Positions 26,605 through 44,386 are shown, counted from the first letter of the stretch. The stretch: DNA of 64,000 bases from Bacillota bacterium (GCA_029961055.1 JASBVM010000009.1:62001-126000); one strand, 5' to 3'. Program-made: numbers and translations. Notes: generated by a model from the sequence alone, not told the origin.

Positions 26605-27300
26605 TTACCGGCCCCCCACCGCGGCCTTCTCGGCCCTCTCGCCCGCGCCCGTGCGGGTGCCCCTGGCGGGTCGGAGCGGCGCGGCCGTCCCCCGGTTGAT
26701 CCAGACCTTGACGCCGATCTGCCCGTAAGTGGTGAACGCCTCGGCGAAGCCGTAGTCGACATCCACGCGCAGCGTGTGAAGCGGCACCGACCCCTCCGCG
26801 GTCCACTCGGTGCGCGACATCTCGGCACCACCCAGGCGGCCGGAGACCATCACCTTGACGCCCCTGGCGCCGGCGCGCATCGCCCGTTGGGCGGCCTGCT
26901 TGATGGCGCGCCGGAAGGAGATGCGTCGTTCCAGCTGCGCTGCCACGCTCTCGGCCAGGAGCTGCGCCTCGAGCTCGGGGTTCTTGACCTCGGCGATGTT
27001 GATGGAGACCTGCTTCCTGGTCAACTGCTCCAACTCGCCGCGCAGCTGCTCGATGCCCGAACCGCCCCGTCCGATCACCATGCCCGGCTTCGCCGCGTGG
27101 ATGACGATCTTGATACGGCTGGCCGCCCGCTCGATCTCCACCCGGGAGATGCCGGCGTCGTACAGCTTCTTCTTGATGTAGCGCCGGATCTCCATGTCCT
27201 CTTGGAGCAGGCCGGCGAAATCCTGCCTCGCGTACCACCGCGAGTCCCAGTCGCGGATGATCCCGATGCGAAGCCCTTTCGGGTGAACCTTCTGGCCCAT
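26605..27300 (-). CDS. rpsC: 30S ribosomal protein S3
   Basis: 231 residues. [23 protein letters not shown] start, the KH-2 domain with [16 protein letters not shown], and the C-terminal domain [22 protein letters not shown] and WINRGTAAP. Part of the mRNA entry tunnel with S4 and S5. Confidence 0.98.
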   Translation of the reverse strand: MGQKVHPKGLRIGIIRDWDSRWYARQDFAGLLQEDMEIRRYIKKKLYDAGISRVEIERAASRIKIVIHAAKPGMVIGRGGSGIEQLRGELEQLTRKQVSINIAEVKNPELEAQLLAESVAAQLERRISFRRAIKQAAQRAMRAGARGVKVMVSGRLGGAEMSRTEWTAEGSVPLHTLRVDVDYGFAEAFTTYGQIGVKVWINRGTAAPLRPARGTRTGAGERAEKAAVGGR

Positions 27301-27304
27301 CCGG

Positions 27305-27685
27305 CTACCCCTCCCCTCTCTCGCGCAGGACCACCGTGATGTGACTGGTCCGCTTCAGGATGGGGAAGGCCTGGCCGCGGGCCCGGGGATGGATCCGCTT
27401 CATCACCGGTCCCCCGTCGACATAGGCCCGGTGGATGTAGAGGCGGTCCTCGTCCATGTTGTAGTTGTGGGTGGCGTTGGCCGCCGCCGACCGGATCACC
27501 TTCTCCACGATCTTCGAGGCCCGCTTGGGCACGAAGCGCAGGAGCGTCCGTGCCTCCTGCACCGACTTGCCCCGGACCAGGTCGATCACAATACGCGCTT
27601 TGCGCGGCGCGATCCGGACGTAGCGCGCGACCGCCTGCGCCTCACGCACCGGCTGCTCCACCGACTGCTCGCCGGCCGATGCCAT
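27305..27685 (-). CDS. rplV: 50S ribosomal protein L22
   Basis: 126 residues. [45 protein letters not shown] and the beta-hairpin loop [22 protein letters not shown] that lines the exit tunnel (site of macrolide-resistance changes in other bacteria). The N-terminal 14 residues are extra. Confidence 0.97.
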   Translation of the reverse strand: MASAGEQSVEQPVREAQAVARYVRIAPRKARIVIDLVRGKSVQEARTLLRFVPKRASKIVEKVIRSAAANATHNYNMDEDRLYIHRAYVDGGPVMKRIHPRARGQAFPILKRTSHITVVLRERGEG

Positions 27686-27709
27686 ACCGTCCCCTCCTTG
27701 CGCCGCCTC

Positions 27710-27994
27710 TCACTTGAGTGCGGTCGACCGCTCCGTCGGGTGGCCGTGCCCGCGGTAGGTCCGGGTCGGCGCGAACTCGCCCAGGCGGTGACCCACCATC
27801 TCTTCGGTGATGTAGACGGGGACGTGCTTCCTCCCGTCGTGCACCGCGATGGTCAGGCCGACCATCTCCGGAACGATCGTCGAGGCCCGCGACCAGGTGC
27901 GGAGCACCCGCCGTTCGCCGGAGCGGCGCAGATTCTCCACCTTTTCCATCAGCTTCGGGTCCACGTAGGGGCCCTTCTTCAGCGAACGACCCAA
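27710..27994 (-). CDS. rpsS: 30S ribosomal protein S19
   Basis: 94 residues. [65 protein letters not shown]-type core (read at 27750-27930). TTG start. Sits in the 30S head beside S13. Confidence 0.97.
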   Translation of the reverse strand: MGRSLKKGPYVDPKLMEKVENLRRSGERRVLRTWSRASTIVPEMVGLTIAVHDGRKHVPVYITEEMVGHRLGEFAPTRTYRGHGHPTERSTALK

Positions 27995-28028
27995 AGGTCA
28001 GCCCACCTCTCAGCGGACGCAGGCCGCC

Positions 28029-28862
28029 TCACGGTTTCCTGCGCCGGACGATCAGCTTGTCGGACTTCTTGCCCTTCTTCCTGGTCTTGTGACCCAGGGC
28101 CGGCTTCCCCCATGGGGTGACCGGGTGCTTGCGCCCGATCGGCGCCTTCCCCTCGCCCCCGCCGTGCGGGTGATCGACCGGGTTCATCACCGAGCCGCGC
28201 ACCTCCGGCCGCAGACCGAGCCAGCGAGCCCGCCCGGCCTTGCCCACGCGGACGTTCTCATGGTCGAGATTGCCCACCTGGCCCACCGTGGCGCGGCACT
28301 CCTGGAGCACCATGCGCATCTCGCCGGAAGGAAGGCGGAGGGTCGCATACTTCCCCTCCTTGGCCACCACCTGCGCGACCGCGCCCGCCGCGCGGACCAT
28401 CTGCCCGCCCCGCCCCGGATAGAGCTCGACGTTGTGGACCAGCGTGCCGGTGGGGATGCGGCGCAGCGGGAGCGTGTTGCCGACGCGGATGTCGGCATCC
28501 TCGCCCGAGACGACCGTGTCACCCACCTCGAGCCCGTCCGGGGCCAGGATGTACGCCTTCTGGCCGTCGGCATAGTGAAGCCGCGCCACGTGCGCCGTCC
28601 GGTTGGGATCGTACTCGATGGCCGCCACCTTGGCCGGCACGCCGTCCTTCTGGCGGCGGAAGTCGACCAGGCGGTAGCGCCGCTTGTGGCCGCCTCCGCG
28701 GTGGCGGACGGTGATGCGGCCCTGGCGGTTCCGGCCCGCCCGCTTCTTCAACCCCCGCACCAGCGACTTCTCGGGTTCGTCGGTGGTGAGGACCGACTTG
28801 AAGTCCAGCACCGACATGTTCCGCCGCCCCGGCGAGGTGGGCTTCAGCTTCTTGACACCCAT
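28029..28862 (-). CDS. rplB: 50S ribosomal protein L2
   Basis: 277 residues. [15 protein letters not shown] start, [18 protein letters not shown], and the C-terminal [22 protein letters not shown], which carries the conserved histidine near the peptidyl-transferase centre. Needed for subunit association. Confidence 0.98.
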   Translation of the reverse strand: MGVKKLKPTSPGRRNMSVLDFKSVLTTDEPEKSLVRGLKKRAGRNRQGRITVRHRGGGHKRRYRLVDFRRQKDGVPAKVAAIEYDPNRTAHVARLHYADGQKAYILAPDGLEVGDTVVSGEDADIRVGNTLPLRRIPTGTLVHNVELYPGRGGQMVRAAGAVAQVVAKEGKYATLRLPSGEMRMVLQECRATVGQVGNLDHENVRVGKAGRARWLGLRPEVRGSVMNPVDHPHGGGEGKAPIGRKHPVTPWGKPALGHKTRKKGKKSDKLIVRRRKP

Positions 28863-28898
28863 CCCTCTATCTCCTCCCGACCAAGCTGCCTTCCGGGC

Positions 28899-29195
28899 TC
28901 AGCGGAGTCCCTCGAAGAAGTCGATCTTCTGGCCGGGTTTGAGCGTGACGACCGCCTTCTTCCGCTCGGGCGTCCAACCCTCGCTGGTCCGCTGCCGCCG
29001 CCGCTTCCCCGGCAGGATGAGGGTGTTCACCCGGGCCACCTGGACGTGGAAGACCTCCTCCACCGCCCGCCTCACCTGGCTCCGCGTCGCCTTCCGGTCG
29101 ACCAGGAAGACGTATCTTCCCTGGTCGATGCCCTTCATGCTCTCCTCGGTGACCACCGGGCGCAGGATGATGTCGTGCGCCGCTCCGGCCCTCAT
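28899..29195 (-). CDS. rplW: 50S ribosomal protein L23
   Basis: 98 residues. DIILRPVVTEESMKG, YVFLVDRKATRSQVRRAVEEVF and VNTLILPGKRRRQ. Docking site at the tunnel exit for trigger factor and SRP. Its ATG overlaps the rplD stop by 4 nt. Confidence 0.97.
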   Translation of the reverse strand: MRAGAAHDIILRPVVTEESMKGIDQGRYVFLVDRKATRSQVRRAVEEVFHVQVARVNTLILPGKRRRQRTSEGWTPERKKAVVTLKPGQKIDFFEGLR

Positions 29196-29806
29196 CCGGC
29201 CAGCACCTCCCCCGCCCGCTGCACGGCGGCCTCCTCGAAGAGGAGCTCCTTGTGGGCCAGGACGTCGTACGTGTTCAGGTCCTGCACCGGCGCGGTCTCC
29301 ACCTTCGGCAGGTTGCGCGCCGAGAGGTAGACGTTCCGCTTCAACTCCGAGGTGACCACCAGGGCGTTCTCCACGCCGATGGCCTCCAGCAGCTTCCGCA
29401 TCGCGGCCGTCCGCGGCTCCGCGAAGTCCAGCCCCCGCACCACCTTGAACTGGCCGTCCCGCACCTTCGCGGAGAGCGCCGAACGGAGTGCCGCGCGGCG
29501 GGCCTTGCGGGGAATGGCGTAGCGATAGGAGCGGGGTTGGGGCCCGAAGACGGTCCCCCCGCCCTTCCAGTGCGGCGCCCGGATGCTTCCCTGCCGGGCA
29601 CGGCCCGTGTGCTTCTGCCGCCAGGGCTTCCGCCCGCCGCCGGAGACCGCCCCCCGGGTGCGGGTGGCCACCGTCCCCTGGCGGCGGTTGGCCAGGTACA
29701 TGACCACCGCCTCGTGCATCAGCCGCTCGTTGGGCTCAACCCCGAAGACGGTCTCGGGCAGCTCCACTTCGCCCACCTGCTGGCCCTGCATATCGTAAAC
29801 AGGCAC
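29192..29806 (-). CDS. rplD: 50S ribosomal protein L4
   Basis: 204 residues from GTG 29806, 8 nt after GAGGAG; a GTG three codons upstream (29815) directly touches the Shine-Dalgarno. The long basic loop [31 protein letters not shown] reaches into the exit tunnel. In some bacteria L4 represses its own S10 operon; no S10-type leader is visible here because rpsJ follows tuf after 10 nt. Confidence 0.96.
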   Translation of the reverse strand: MPVYDMQGQQVGEVELPETVFGVEPNERLMHEAVVMYLANRRQGTVATRTRGAVSGGGRKPWRQKHTGRARQGSIRAPHWKGGGTVFGPQPRSYRYAIPRKARRAALRSALSAKVRDGQFKVVRGLDFAEPRTAAMRKLLEAIGVENALVVTSELKRNVYLSARNLPKVETAPVQDLNTYDVLAHKELLFEEAAVQRAGEVLAG

Positions 29807-29879
29807 CTTCGGCACTCCTCATCCCCCCTTTCCACCCGCGTCGCCGGCAGGTGGCCCCCACCGGGGCCGCCCCCTCCGA

Positions 29880-30524
29880 TCAGGCGCGGGCCGGGATCAT
29901 CTTCCGGGTCGAGCGGATCAGCAGCAGAGCGCCCTTGGCGCCCGGCACGCTGCCTTTGATCAGCAGCAGGTTCCGGTCCGGATCGACCCGTGCCACCTCC
30001 AGGTTCTGCACGGTGGTCCGCTTGGCACCCATGTGGCCAGGCATGCCACGTCCCTTCAACACCCGGGCCGGATAGGTGGATGCACCCAGCGAGCCGACCC
30101 GGCGATGGTACTTGGAACCGTGCGACATCGGCCCACGCCGGAAGCCGTGGCGCTTGATCACGCCCTGGAATCCCTTGCCCTTGCTGATCCCGGTGACGTC
30201 GACACGGTCTCCCCGCTGAAAGACGTCCACCGTCACCTGCTGGCCGCTGCTGTAGGAGCCCGGTTCGCTCAGGCGGATCTCCCGCAGCCAGCGGCGCGGC
30301 TCCACGCCGTGGTGGGCGAAGTGGCCCGCCATCGGCTTGTTGACGCGCTTGGAGCGGATCGAGCCGAAGCCGAGCTGGATGGCGGCGTACCCGTCGCGCT
30401 CGGGGGTCTTGACCTGCACCACCTCGCACGGACCCGCCTCGACGGCGGTCACCGGGATCAGCCGGCCCTCCTCGTCGAAGAGCTGCGTGATGCCCAGCTT
30501 CCTGCCCAGTATCGCCTTGGCCAA
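29880..30524 (-). CDS. rplC: 50S ribosomal protein L3
   Basis: 214 residues. TTG 30524 ([15 protein letters not shown] follows) is preferred because GGAGGTGAACAGG precedes it; the GTG at 30533 is part of that Shine-Dalgarno. [30 protein letters not shown] is the extension to the peptidyl-transferase centre; it includes the conserved Gln that is methylated in some bacteria. Confidence 0.96.
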   Translation of the reverse strand: MAKAILGRKLGITQLFDEEGRLIPVTAVEAGPCEVVQVKTPERDGYAAIQLGFGSIRSKRVNKPMAGHFAHHGVEPRRWLREIRLSEPGSYSSGQQVTVDVFQRGDRVDVTGISKGKGFQGVIKRHGFRRGPMSHGSKYHRRVGSLGASTYPARVLKGRGMPGHMGAKRTTVQNLEVARVDPDRNLLLIKGSVPGAKGALLLIRSTRKMIPARA

Positions 30525-30562
30525 CCTGTTCACCTCCGTCCGGCTCGGCCGGCCAAGGCCGG

Positions 30563-30871
30563 CTACAGCTTGATCTCGATGTCCACGCCCGCGGGCAGGT
30601 CCAGCCGCATCAGGGCGTCGACGGTGCGCGGCGTGGGGTCCAGGATGTCGATCAGACGCTTGTGCGTCCGCATCTCGAACTGCTCCCGGATGTCCTTCTC
30701 ACCGTTGGGCGCCACCAGCACGGTGTAGACCGATCGCTCCGTAGGAAGCGGGACGGGGCCCGCCACCTCGGCACCGGTCCGCCTGGCCGTCTCCACGATC
30801 TGCCCCGCCGACTGGTCCAGGACCGCGTGGTCGAAGCCGCGCAACCGGATCCGGATCTTCTGGCGAGCCAT
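30563..30871 (-). CDS. rpsJ: 30S ribosomal protein S10 (NusE)
   Basis: 102 residues. [40 protein letters not shown] and a C-terminal [20 protein letters not shown]. Also a partner of NusB/NusG in antitermination. First gene of the S10 block, only 10 nt after tuf, so the str and S10 operons are joined. Confidence 0.97.
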   Translation of the reverse strand: MARQKIRIRLRGFDHAVLDQSAGQIVETARRTGAEVAGPVPLPTERSVYTVLVAPNGEKDIREQFEMRTHKRLIDILDPTPRTVDALMRLDLPAGVDIEIKL

Positions 30872-30881
30872 CGCACTCCTC

Positions 30882-32084
30882 CTACTCCTCGATCTTGGTG
30901 ACCACGCCGGCGCCCACCGTGTGCCCGCCCTCGCGGATGGCGAAGCGGAGCCCCTCCTCGATGGCGATCGGCTCGATCAACTCGACCGACATGGTGATGT
31001 TGTCGCCCGGCATGACCATCTCGGTCCCCTCCGGGAGGGTGATGGTGCCGGTCACGTCCGTGGTCCGGAAGTAGAACTGCGGCCGGTACCCGTTGAAGAA
31101 CGGGGTGTGCCGCCCACCCTCCTCCTTGGTCAGGACGTAGACCTGCGCCGCGAACTTCCGGTGCGGGTGGATGCTACCCGGCTTGGCCAGAACCTGTCCG
31201 CGCTGCACGTCCTTCTTGTCGACGCCGCGGAGCAGGGTACCGATGTTGTCGCCGGCCTGCGCCTGATCGAGCACCTTGCGGAACATCTCGACGCCGGTGA
31301 CCACGGTCCTGCGCGGCTTGTCGGCCAGGCCGACGATCTCGATCTCGTCGCCCACCTTGACCGTGCCGCGCTCGACGCGCCCGGTGGTGACGGTGCCGCG
31401 GCCGGTGATGGTGAAGACGTCCTCGATCGGCATCAGGAAGGGCTTGTCGATGTCGCGCCCGGGCGTGGGGACATAGTCGTCCACCGCGTCGAGCAGCTCC
31501 CAGATCTTCCCGCACCACTGGCAGTCGCGCTGGCCGCAGCCGCACTCCAGCGCCTTGAGGGCCGAGCCGGTGATGATGGGCACCTCGTCGCCCGGGTACT
31601 CGTACTTGGAGAGCAGCTCCCGAACCTCCAGCTCCACCAGCTCCAGGAGCTCGGGATCATCCACCATGTCCGCCTTGTTGAGGAAGACGACCATGGCCGG
31701 CACGCCCACCTGCCGCGCCAGCAGGATGTGCTCGCGGGTCTGCGGCATGGGGCCGTCGGCGGCGCTGACCACCAGGATCGAGCCGTCCATCTGCGCCGCG
31801 CCGGTGATCATGTTCTTGATGTAGTCGGCGTGACCCGGGCAGTCGACGTGCGCGTAGTGGCGCTTCTCCGTCTCGTACTCGACGTGCATCGTGTTGATGG
31901 TGATGCCGCGAGCCCGCTCCTCCGGCGCCTTGTCGATCTGGTCGTAGGGCACGTACTGCGCCCAGCCCTTCTTCGAGAGCACGAGCGTGATCGCGGCGGT
32001 CAGCGTCGTCTTGCCGTGGTCGACGTGTCCGATGGTACCGATGTTCACATGCGGCTTGGTGCGCTCAAACTTTGGCTTGGCCAT
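30882..32084 (-). CDS. tuf: Translation elongation factor Tu
   Basis: 400 residues. G1 GHVDHGKT (19-26), switch II DCPGH (81-85), NKAD (136-139), SAL (174-176), then domains 2 and 3. It delivers aminoacyl-tRNA to the ribosome as a GTP complex. Just after SAL the short stretch usually reading GDxEWE is replaced by a Cys-rich segment with Cys181, 183, 188 and 191 ([12 protein letters not shown]), a possible metal site. Only one tuf copy is in the window. ATG 32084. Confidence 0.98.
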   Translation of the reverse strand: MAKPKFERTKPHVNIGTIGHVDHGKTTLTAAITLVLSKKGWAQYVPYDQIDKAPEERARGITINTMHVEYETEKRHYAHVDCPGHADYIKNMITGAAQMDGSILVVSAADGPMPQTREHILLARQVGVPAMVVFLNKADMVDDPELLELVELEVRELLSKYEYPGDEVPIITGSALKALECGCGQRDCQWCGKIWELLDAVDDYVPTPGRDIDKPFLMPIEDVFTITGRGTVTTGRVERGTVKVGDEIEIVGLADKPRRTVVTGVEMFRKVLDQAQAGDNIGTLLRGVDKKDVQRGQVLAKPGSIHPHRKFAAQVYVLTKEEGGRHTPFFNGYRPQFYFRTTDVTGTITLPEGTEMVMPGDNITMSVELIEPIAIEEGLRFAIREGGHTVGAGVVTKIEE

Positions 32085-32114
32085 CGCTCAATGGACCCTC
32101 CTTGCACAAGTCCT

Positions 32115-32140
32115 TCCGACCCTCTGCCGGGTGGGTCGGA
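32115..32140 (-). other. Hairpin in the fusA-tuf spacer
   Basis: Minus strand 8-bp perfect stem TCCGACCC/GGGTCGGA with a 10-nt loop. No T-run follows, so it is more likely an mRNA processing or stability element than a terminator. Confidence 0.4.
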
Positions 32141-32151
32141 GCGTTCCGCCC

Positions 32152-34236
32152 TTACGCCTTCTGCGCCTGGGCACGGTGGTGGATCACTTCGTCCGCGATG
32201 TGTCGCGGGACTTCCTCGTAATGGTCGAACTGCATCGTGTACGTACCGCGGCCCTGCGTCTTGGAACGCAGGTCCGTCGCGTAACCGAACATCTCCGCCA
32301 GCGGGACGAAGGCGCGGATCACCTGGGCGTTGCCGCGCGGCTCCATGCCTTCGATCCGCCCCCTGCGCGCGTTGATGTCGCCGATCACGTCGCCCATGTA
32401 CTCCTCGGGCACCACCACCTCGACCTTCATCACCGGCTCCAGGAGAACGGGCTCCGCCTGCTGGGCCGCGTTCCGGAAGGCCATGGAACCGGCGATCTTG
32501 AAGGCCATCTCCGACGAGTCCACCTCGTGGTAGGAGCCGTCGAAGAGCGTCGCCCGGAGGTCCACCACGGGGTAGCCCGCCACCACGCCGTTCTGCATCG
32601 CCTCGCGGACGCCGGCCTCCACCGCCGGGATGAACTCCTTGGGCACCACGCCGCCGACGATCTTGTCGACGAACTCGAAGCCCTTGCCCGGCTCCAGCGG
32701 CTCGATCTGCAGCCAGACGTCGCCGTACTGGCCGTGGCCGCCGGTCTGGCGGACGAACCGCCCCTGGGCCTGTGCCGGACGCCGGATCGTCTCGCGGTAG
32801 GCCACCTGCGGTCGGCCGACGTTGGCCTGGACGTGGAACTCCCGCTTCAGCCGGTCGACGATGATCTCCAGGTGGAGCTCGCCCATGCCGGAGATGATGG
32901 TCTGGCCGCTCTCCGGGTCGGTGGAGACCCGGAAGGTGGGATCCTCGTCGGCCAGCCGGCGCAGCGCGTCGCCCATCCGGTCCTGGTCGGCCTGCGTCTT
33001 CGGCTCGATGGCCACCGAGATGACCGGCTCGGGGAAGTCCATGGCCTCCAACCGGATCGGCGCCTCTTCGGGGCAGAGCGTGTCGCCGGTCTTGGTGTCC
33101 TTCAGGCCGACCGCAGCCACGATCTCGCCCGCGCCCGCCTGGTCCATCTCCTCGCGGTGGTTGGCGTGCATCCGCAAAAGGCGGCCGATCCGCTCCTTCT
33201 TGCCCGTGTTGGCGTTGAGCACGTAGGAGCCGGCTGTCAAGCGCCCGGCGTAGATCCGCAGGAAGCAGAGCTTCCCCACGAAGGGGTCGGCGGCAATCTT
33301 GAAGGCCAGCGCGGTCAGAGGCTCCTCGTCCGAGGCGCGGCGCACCACCTCGTCCCCCGTCCGCGGATCGACGCCCCGAACCGGCGGCAGGTCGAGCGGG
33401 GAGGGAAGGTAGTCGAGGACCGCGTCCAGCAGCGTCTGGACACCCTTGTTCCGGTAGGCGGCCCCGCACAGGACCGGCACCGCACGCAGCTCCAGCGTCC
33501 CCCTGCGCAGGGCGGCGCGGATCTCCTCCTCTCCCATCGGCTGGCCGTCCAGGTACTTCATCATCAGGTCGTCGTCGAGCTCGGCCACCGACTCGAGGAG
33601 TTTCTCGCGCCACTCGTCGGCCTGCGCCTTCCACTCGGCGGGGATCTCCCGCTCCTCCATGCGCGTGCCCAGCTCGTCAACCCAGTAGATCGCCTTCTCG
33701 CGGACCAGGTCGACGACGCCGGCGAAGCCCTCCTCCGCGCCGATGGGGATCTGGACCGGTACGGGGTTGGCTCCCAGCCGTTCACGGATGGAGCGGACCG
33801 AGGCGAAGAAGTCCGCGCCGACGGAATCCATCTTGTTGATGAAGGCGATCCGTGGCACTCCATAGCGGTCCGCCTGCCGCCAGACGGTCTCCGACTGCGG
33901 CTCGACACCGTTCTTGGCATCGAAGATGGCGATGACGCCGTCCAACACCCGCAGCGCGCGCTCCACCTCCACCGTGAAGTCCACGTGCCCGGGCGTATCG
34001 ATGATGTCGATGCGGTGGTCCTTCCAGAAACAGGTCGTGGCCGCGGAGGTAATGGTGATGCCCCGTTCCTGTTCCTGCGGCATCCAGTCCATGGTGGCCG
34101 AGCCCTCGTGGACCTCGCCCATCTTGTGCACGCGCCCCGTGTAGAACAGGATGCGCTCCGTCGTGGTCGTCTTCCCGGCGTCGATGTGCGCGGAGATACC
34201 GATGTTCCGCACGCGTTCGAGAGGGATGCCAGGCAT
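32152..34236 (-). CDS. fusA: Translation elongation factor G
   Basis: 694 residues from ATG 34236 (GGAGG 7 nt upstream). P-loop [35 protein letters not shown], and the domain IV tip [12 protein letters not shown] region typical of canonical EF-G. Drives translocation and, with RRF, recycling. Placed rpsL-rpsG-fusA-tuf as in the str operon. A second EF-G-like protein is encoded at 58811-60883. Confidence 0.98.
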   Translation of the reverse strand: MPGIPLERVRNIGISAHIDAGKTTTTERILFYTGRVHKMGEVHEGSATMDWMPQEQERGITITSAATTCFWKDHRIDIIDTPGHVDFTVEVERALRVLDGVIAIFDAKNGVEPQSETVWRQADRYGVPRIAFINKMDSVGADFFASVRSIRERLGANPVPVQIPIGAEEGFAGVVDLVREKAIYWVDELGTRMEEREIPAEWKAQADEWREKLLESVAELDDDLMMKYLDGQPMGEEEIRAALRRGTLELRAVPVLCGAAYRNKGVQTLLDAVLDYLPSPLDLPPVRGVDPRTGDEVVRRASDEEPLTALAFKIAADPFVGKLCFLRIYAGRLTAGSYVLNANTGKKERIGRLLRMHANHREEMDQAGAGEIVAAVGLKDTKTGDTLCPEEAPIRLEAMDFPEPVISVAIEPKTQADQDRMGDALRRLADEDPTFRVSTDPESGQTIISGMGELHLEIIVDRLKREFHVQANVGRPQVAYRETIRRPAQAQGRFVRQTGGHGQYGDVWLQIEPLEPGKGFEFVDKIVGGVVPKEFIPAVEAGVREAMQNGVVAGYPVVDLRATLFDGSYHEVDSSEMAFKIAGSMAFRNAAQQAEPVLLEPVMKVEVVVPEEYMGDVIGDINARRGRIEGMEPRGNAQVIRAFVPLAEMFGYATDLRSKTQGRGTYTMQFDHYEEVPRHIADEVIHHRAQAQKA

Positions 34237-34281
34237 CACGTTCCCTCCTTTCTTCCCGAAATCAAGCCGAAATTCGCCTTT

Positions 34282-34752
34282 TCACCAGCGGTAGTGCGCG
34301 AAGGCACGGTTCGCCTCGGCCATCCGGTGCAGTTCTTCCTTCCGCCGCACCGCGCCGCCGGTGTTGTTGGCGGCATCCAGGATCTCGCCGGCCAGGCGCT
34401 GGACCATGCCGCGCTCGTTCCGCTGGCGAGCGAACTGGACAAGCCAGCGCAAGGCCAGCGACCGGCGCCGCTCCGGGCGCACCTCCAGGGGCACCTGGTA
34501 GGTGGCACCCCCCACGCGCCGCGGCCGCACTTCCAGCGCGGGCATGGCGTTGCGCACCGCCTGCTCGAAGACCTCCAACGGCTCGCGGCCGGTCCGTTCG
34601 CGGATCGTCTCCATGGCGCCGTAGAAGATCTTCTGCGCCACCGTCTTCTTGCCGTCCCGCATGAGCTTGTTGATCATGCGCGCCACCAGTTCCGACCCGT
34701 AGACCGGATCCGCTGTCACCTGCCGCGGCGGTACGGGACCGCGTCTGGGCAT
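34282..34752 (-). CDS. rpsG: 30S ribosomal protein S7
   Basis: 156 residues, normal length. [44 protein letters not shown] and the C-terminal [11 protein letters not shown]. Organises the 30S head; in E. coli it is the regulator of the str operon. Confidence 0.97.
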   Translation of the reverse strand: MPRRGPVPPRQVTADPVYGSELVARMINKLMRDGKKTVAQKIFYGAMETIRERTGREPLEVFEQAVRNAMPALEVRPRRVGGATYQVPLEVRPERRRSLALRWLVQFARQRNERGMVQRLAGEILDAANNTGGAVRRKEELHRMAEANRAFAHYRW

Positions 34753-34782
34753 CTTCCCGCCCCCTTCCTCCAGCCCCGCCGT

Positions 34783-35160
34783 TTACTGCTTCTTGGGCCG
34801 CTTGGCCCCGTACTTGGAGCGCCCCTGGCGCCGCCGCTCCACCCCGGCCGTGTCCAGCGTGCCGCGGATGATATGGTAGCGCACGCCGGGCAAGTCCTTG
34901 ACGCGGCCACCGCGGACCAGGACCACGGAGTGCTCCTGGAGGTTGTGGCCTTCCCCCGGGATGTAGGCCGTCACCTCGATCCCGTTGGTCAGCCGCACGC
35001 GAGCCACCTTGCGCAGAGCGGAGTTGGGCTTCTTCGGCGTCTGCGTCCGCACCTGGACGCAGACGCCGCGCTTCTGCGGATTGCTGCGCAGCGCCGGGGC
35101 CGCTGTCTTCTGCAAGACCGGCTGCCGGCCACCCCGGATCAGCTGGTTGATGGTTGGCAT
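34783..35160 (-). CDS. rpsL: 30S ribosomal protein S12
   Basis: 125 residues from ATG 35160 ([14 protein letters not shown]), with GGAGGTGCGGA upstream. [20 protein letters not shown] is the decoding-centre loop with the lysine changed in streptomycin resistance, kept as wild-type KPNS here. The second such loop, [10 protein letters not shown], is also intact. Confidence 0.97.
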   Translation of the reverse strand: MPTINQLIRGGRQPVLQKTAAPALRSNPQKRGVCVQVRTQTPKKPNSALRKVARVRLTNGIEVTAYIPGEGHNLQEHSVVLVRGGRVKDLPGVRYHIIRGTLDTAGVERRRQGRSKYGAKRPKKQ

Positions 35161-35253
35161 TCCGCACCTCCTCCCCATGCGCTCGGGTGGCCCGGAAGCT
35201 GCTTCCGGGCCACCGCCGATCCCGAATCCGGACCGAGCTCCCCTCCGGAACCG

Positions 35254-35511
35254 CTACGCCCCGTCGCGGAGGATCGCCGCCGCCGCCGTCCCCACGTCGA
35301 CGCCGCAATCCTGGCCGAGCTCCTTCATGTTCTCGTACCAGCTGACCTGGACGTGGCGCTCCTCGCACAGCCTGAGGAGCGGCTCGACCAGCTTCCGGTC
35401 CGCGTCCCGCGCGATGCAGACCAGGCGTGCCTGACCCCGCTGCACCGCCTTCAGCGTCTGCTTGGTGCCGACGACCCGCCGGCTCCCGCTCGCTTCGGCT
35501 ATCGGGCCCAT
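35254..35511 (-). CDS. rplGB: L7Ae-family ribosome-associated protein (YbxF-like)
   Basis: 85 residues from ATG 35511 (GGTGGAG upstream). Shows the L7Ae fold sequence GTKQTLKAVQRGQARLVCIARDADRKLVEPLLRLCEE and ends AAAAIL. YbxF/L7Ae proteins bind kink-turn RNA; this position between rpoC and rpsL is conserved in Bacillota. First gene after a clear promoter. Confidence 0.92.
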   Translation of the reverse strand: MGPIAEASGSRRVVGTKQTLKAVQRGQARLVCIARDADRKLVEPLLRLCEERHVQVSWYENMKELGQDCGVDVGTAAAAILRDGA

Positions 35512-35559
35512 GCTCGGTCTCCACCTTTCCAGGTCCGGAGCGCCGGGCAAAGCGCTAGC

Positions 35560-35589
35560 ATTCTAGCACCGCGCGAAAAAGGCCGTCAA
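35560..35589 (-). promoter_or_regulatory. Promoter upstream of the L7Ae-rpsL-rpsG-fusA-tuf genes
   Basis: -35 TTGACG at 35584-35589, -10 TAGAAT at 35560-35565 preceded by TGC, spacer 18 bp. Begins 3 bp after the rpoC stop codon. A T-run (TTTTT) lies in the spacer. Confidence 0.75.
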
Positions 35590-35592
35590 CGT

Positions 35593-39162
<3,570 letters not shown>

Positions 39163-39196
39163 CGGGACGTCCCCCTTCCTTCGCCAGGCCGGAGCC

Positions 39197-42781
<3,585 letters not shown>

Positions 42782-42987
42782 CGGCCTCACTCCTCTGCGC
42801 GAAGTTGACGATCACCACGGCGGGAACGACCCGAGTCAGCCGCTCGGCCATGTGACAGGAAGGATCCCGGCTACGGGCATCGAATGGACATCACGGGAGA
42901 CAGGTTCTGGGAGTCGCAACCGGATGAGTCACTCTCCCGGGAGAGGTTCGCGCGTGGTGCCTCCGCATCACGCTGCGGCGAGCTTCG

Positions 42988-43016
42988 AGTATACGCCCGG
43001 ACCTCCGCGGGGTCAA
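42988..43016 (-). promoter_or_regulatory. Promoter of rpoBC within the rplL-rpoB gap
   Basis: -35 TTGACC at 43011-43016, -10 TATACT at 42988-42993, spacer 17 bp. Gives rpoB a leader of about 200 nt. The 357-bp gap between rplL and rpoB holds this promoter, the hairpin at 43031 and the untranslated leader; no gene is seen. Confidence 0.8.
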
Positions 43017-43030
43017 GCGAATGCACAGGC

Positions 43031-43065
43031 CCAGCCCGTCGACACTCTCCAGGTCGACGGGCTGG
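43031..43065. other. 13-bp perfect hairpin between rplL and rpoB
   Basis: CCAGCCCGTCGAC pairs perfectly with GTCGACGGGCTGG around a 9-nt loop. Read on the minus (gene) strand no T-run follows; read on the plus strand TTGGCTTTT follows. It could be a partial attenuator or RNase III-type processing site for rplL-rpoB mRNA, or a terminator for antisense transcription. Confidence 0.6.
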
Positions 43066-43138
43066 TTGGCTTTTCAGGGGGGATCACCGCCCGCTCCGGG
43101 CCGGAGCATTGGGCCGGGCCACCATCGCACGGCCGTCG

Positions 43139-43534
43139 CTACTTGATCTCGACGGTCGCTCCGGCTTCCTCCAGCTTGGCGCGCACCGACTCCGCCTCTT
43201 CCTTGGAGACCTTCTCCTTGACCGGCTTCGGCGCCCCGTCCACCAGGTCCTTGGCCTCCTTGAGGCCCAGCCCGGTCACCTCGCGGACCACCTTGATCAC
43301 CTGGATCTTCTTGTCGCCCGCCGACTGGAGGATGACGTCGAACTCGGTCTGCTCCTCCGCCTCCTGCTCCGCAGCCGGCGCACCGCCCTGGGCGCCGCCC
43401 GCGACCGCGCCCACCATGGCCACCGGCGCGGCGGCCGAGACGCCGTACTTCTCCTCGAACCGCTTGACCAGCTCGGAGAGCTCCAGCACGGAGAGGCCGT
43501 CCACCAACTCCAGGATCTGATCCACCGCCGACAT
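43139..43534 (-). CDS. rplL: 50S ribosomal protein L7/L12
   Basis: 131 residues. N-terminal dimerisation part [22 protein letters not shown], an Ala/Gly-rich hinge, and the C-terminal domain [33 protein letters not shown] that recruits GTPase factors. Multiple copies bind L10 on the stalk. ATG 43534. Confidence 0.98.
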   Translation of the reverse strand: MSAVDQILELVDGLSVLELSELVKRFEEKYGVSAAAPVAMVGAVAGGAQGGAPAAEQEAEEQTEFDVILQSAGDKKIQVIKVVREVTGLGLKEAKDLVDGAPKPVKEKVSKEEAESVRAKLEEAGATVEIK

Positions 43535-43614
43535 CGTCTCTCGCCTCCCTTGGAACCGTACCGGCTCGAGCCCTCGGCCCCGAGCCCCCGTTCCCGCAGC
43601 CGCTCGGGTTCGCG

Positions 43615-44154
43615 CTAAGCGGCCGCCTGCCTCTGGTCCAGCAAGCCGTGCAGCTGCGTCGCGAAGCCGCGCAGCGGCGCCGCCAGCACCGACGCCATGC
43701 TCCGCAGCGGAGCGGCGAAGCCGGCCGCCACCTGCGCGAGCAGCTGTTCGCGGCTGGGCAGGGTGGCCAGGCGCTGTACGCTGGCCGCGTCGATGATCCT
43801 TCCTTCGAGGACGCCGCCCTTGATCGCGAGGCTCTTGTGGGTGCGAAGGAAGTCGTTGACCAGCTTGGCCGCCATGACCGGGTCGGTCTCGCCGCTGAAG
43901 ACGTAGGCGTTCGGACCTTCCAGGAGCGGCTCCAGTCCGTCCAGCCCGGCAGCCGCCGCCGCGCGCCGCGTCAAGGTGTTCTTGATGACGCGGAACTCGA
44001 CGCCCTGCCTGCGGAGATCGGCCCGCAGGGCGGTGCTCTCGGCGCCGGTCAGACCGCGGAACTCCAGCATGATCACGGCTCGCGACTCCCTCAACCGCCG
44101 GCTGAGCTGCTCCACGGTCTCGGCCTTGGCTGCCAGGATGGCAGCGTTGGGCAT
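43615..44154 (-). CDS. rplJ: 50S ribosomal protein L10
   Basis: 179 residues from ATG 44154. [36 protein letters not shown], and a C-terminal helix [13 protein letters not shown] that binds L12 dimers. Preceded by an L10-type leader with attenuator, the standard autogenous control in Bacillota. Confidence 0.97.
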   Translation of the reverse strand: MPNAAILAAKAETVEQLSRRLRESRAVIMLEFRGLTGAESTALRADLRRQGVEFRVIKNTLTRRAAAAAGLDGLEPLLEGPNAYVFSGETDPVMAAKLVNDFLRTHKSLAIKGGVLEGRIIDAASVQRLATLPSREQLLAQVAAGFAAPLRSMASVLAAPLRGFATQLHGLLDQRQAAA

Positions 44155-44238
44155 CTGTCTCCCCCCCCTTCCTCCCTCCCCGTGCCGGCGGTCCAGCAGC
44201 ACCGCCTCGAGGCGGAGAGTCCGCCGCGAAATGCAACA

Positions 44239-44260
44239 CGCCTCCCGCAGACGGGAGGCG
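44239..44260 (-). terminator. Attenuator hairpin in the rplJ leader
   Basis: Perfect 9-bp stem CGCCTCCCG/CGGGAGGCG with a 4-nt loop, followed on the minus strand by a weak T-rich run (TGTTGCATTT). It lies between the L10-binding region and rplJ, where the leader terminator belongs. Confidence 0.6.
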
Positions 44261-44261
44261 C

Positions 44262-44360
44262 CCGGACGTATTCCGGCCATGCCGGCCACGTCGCTCGCCT
44301 CGGCAGGCGACCGGCAATCGCCGGTCATTGAGCGCTGGGCGCCTGCTGTCTACGGCCAAG
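44262..44360 (-). promoter_or_regulatory. L10 leader (autoregulatory RNA of rplJ-rplL)
   Basis: The minus strand carries GCCGTAGACAGCAGGCGC and, ~50 nt later, GCCTGCCGAGGCGAGCG, the two conserved blocks of the Bacillota L10 leader that pair around a kink-turn region. L10(L12)4 binding is expected to favour the downstream attenuator. Together with the promoter and attenuator it fills the 308-bp rplA-rplJ gap. Confidence 0.85.
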
Positions 44361-44386
44361 CACGTCTCATTCGGTTGGCGGGCGCG

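Noticed and set aside
35566-35583. TTTTT just after rpoC as an intrinsic terminator
   Set aside because: No stable hairpin precedes the T-run. It falls inside the spacer of the promoter for the L7Ae-family gene.
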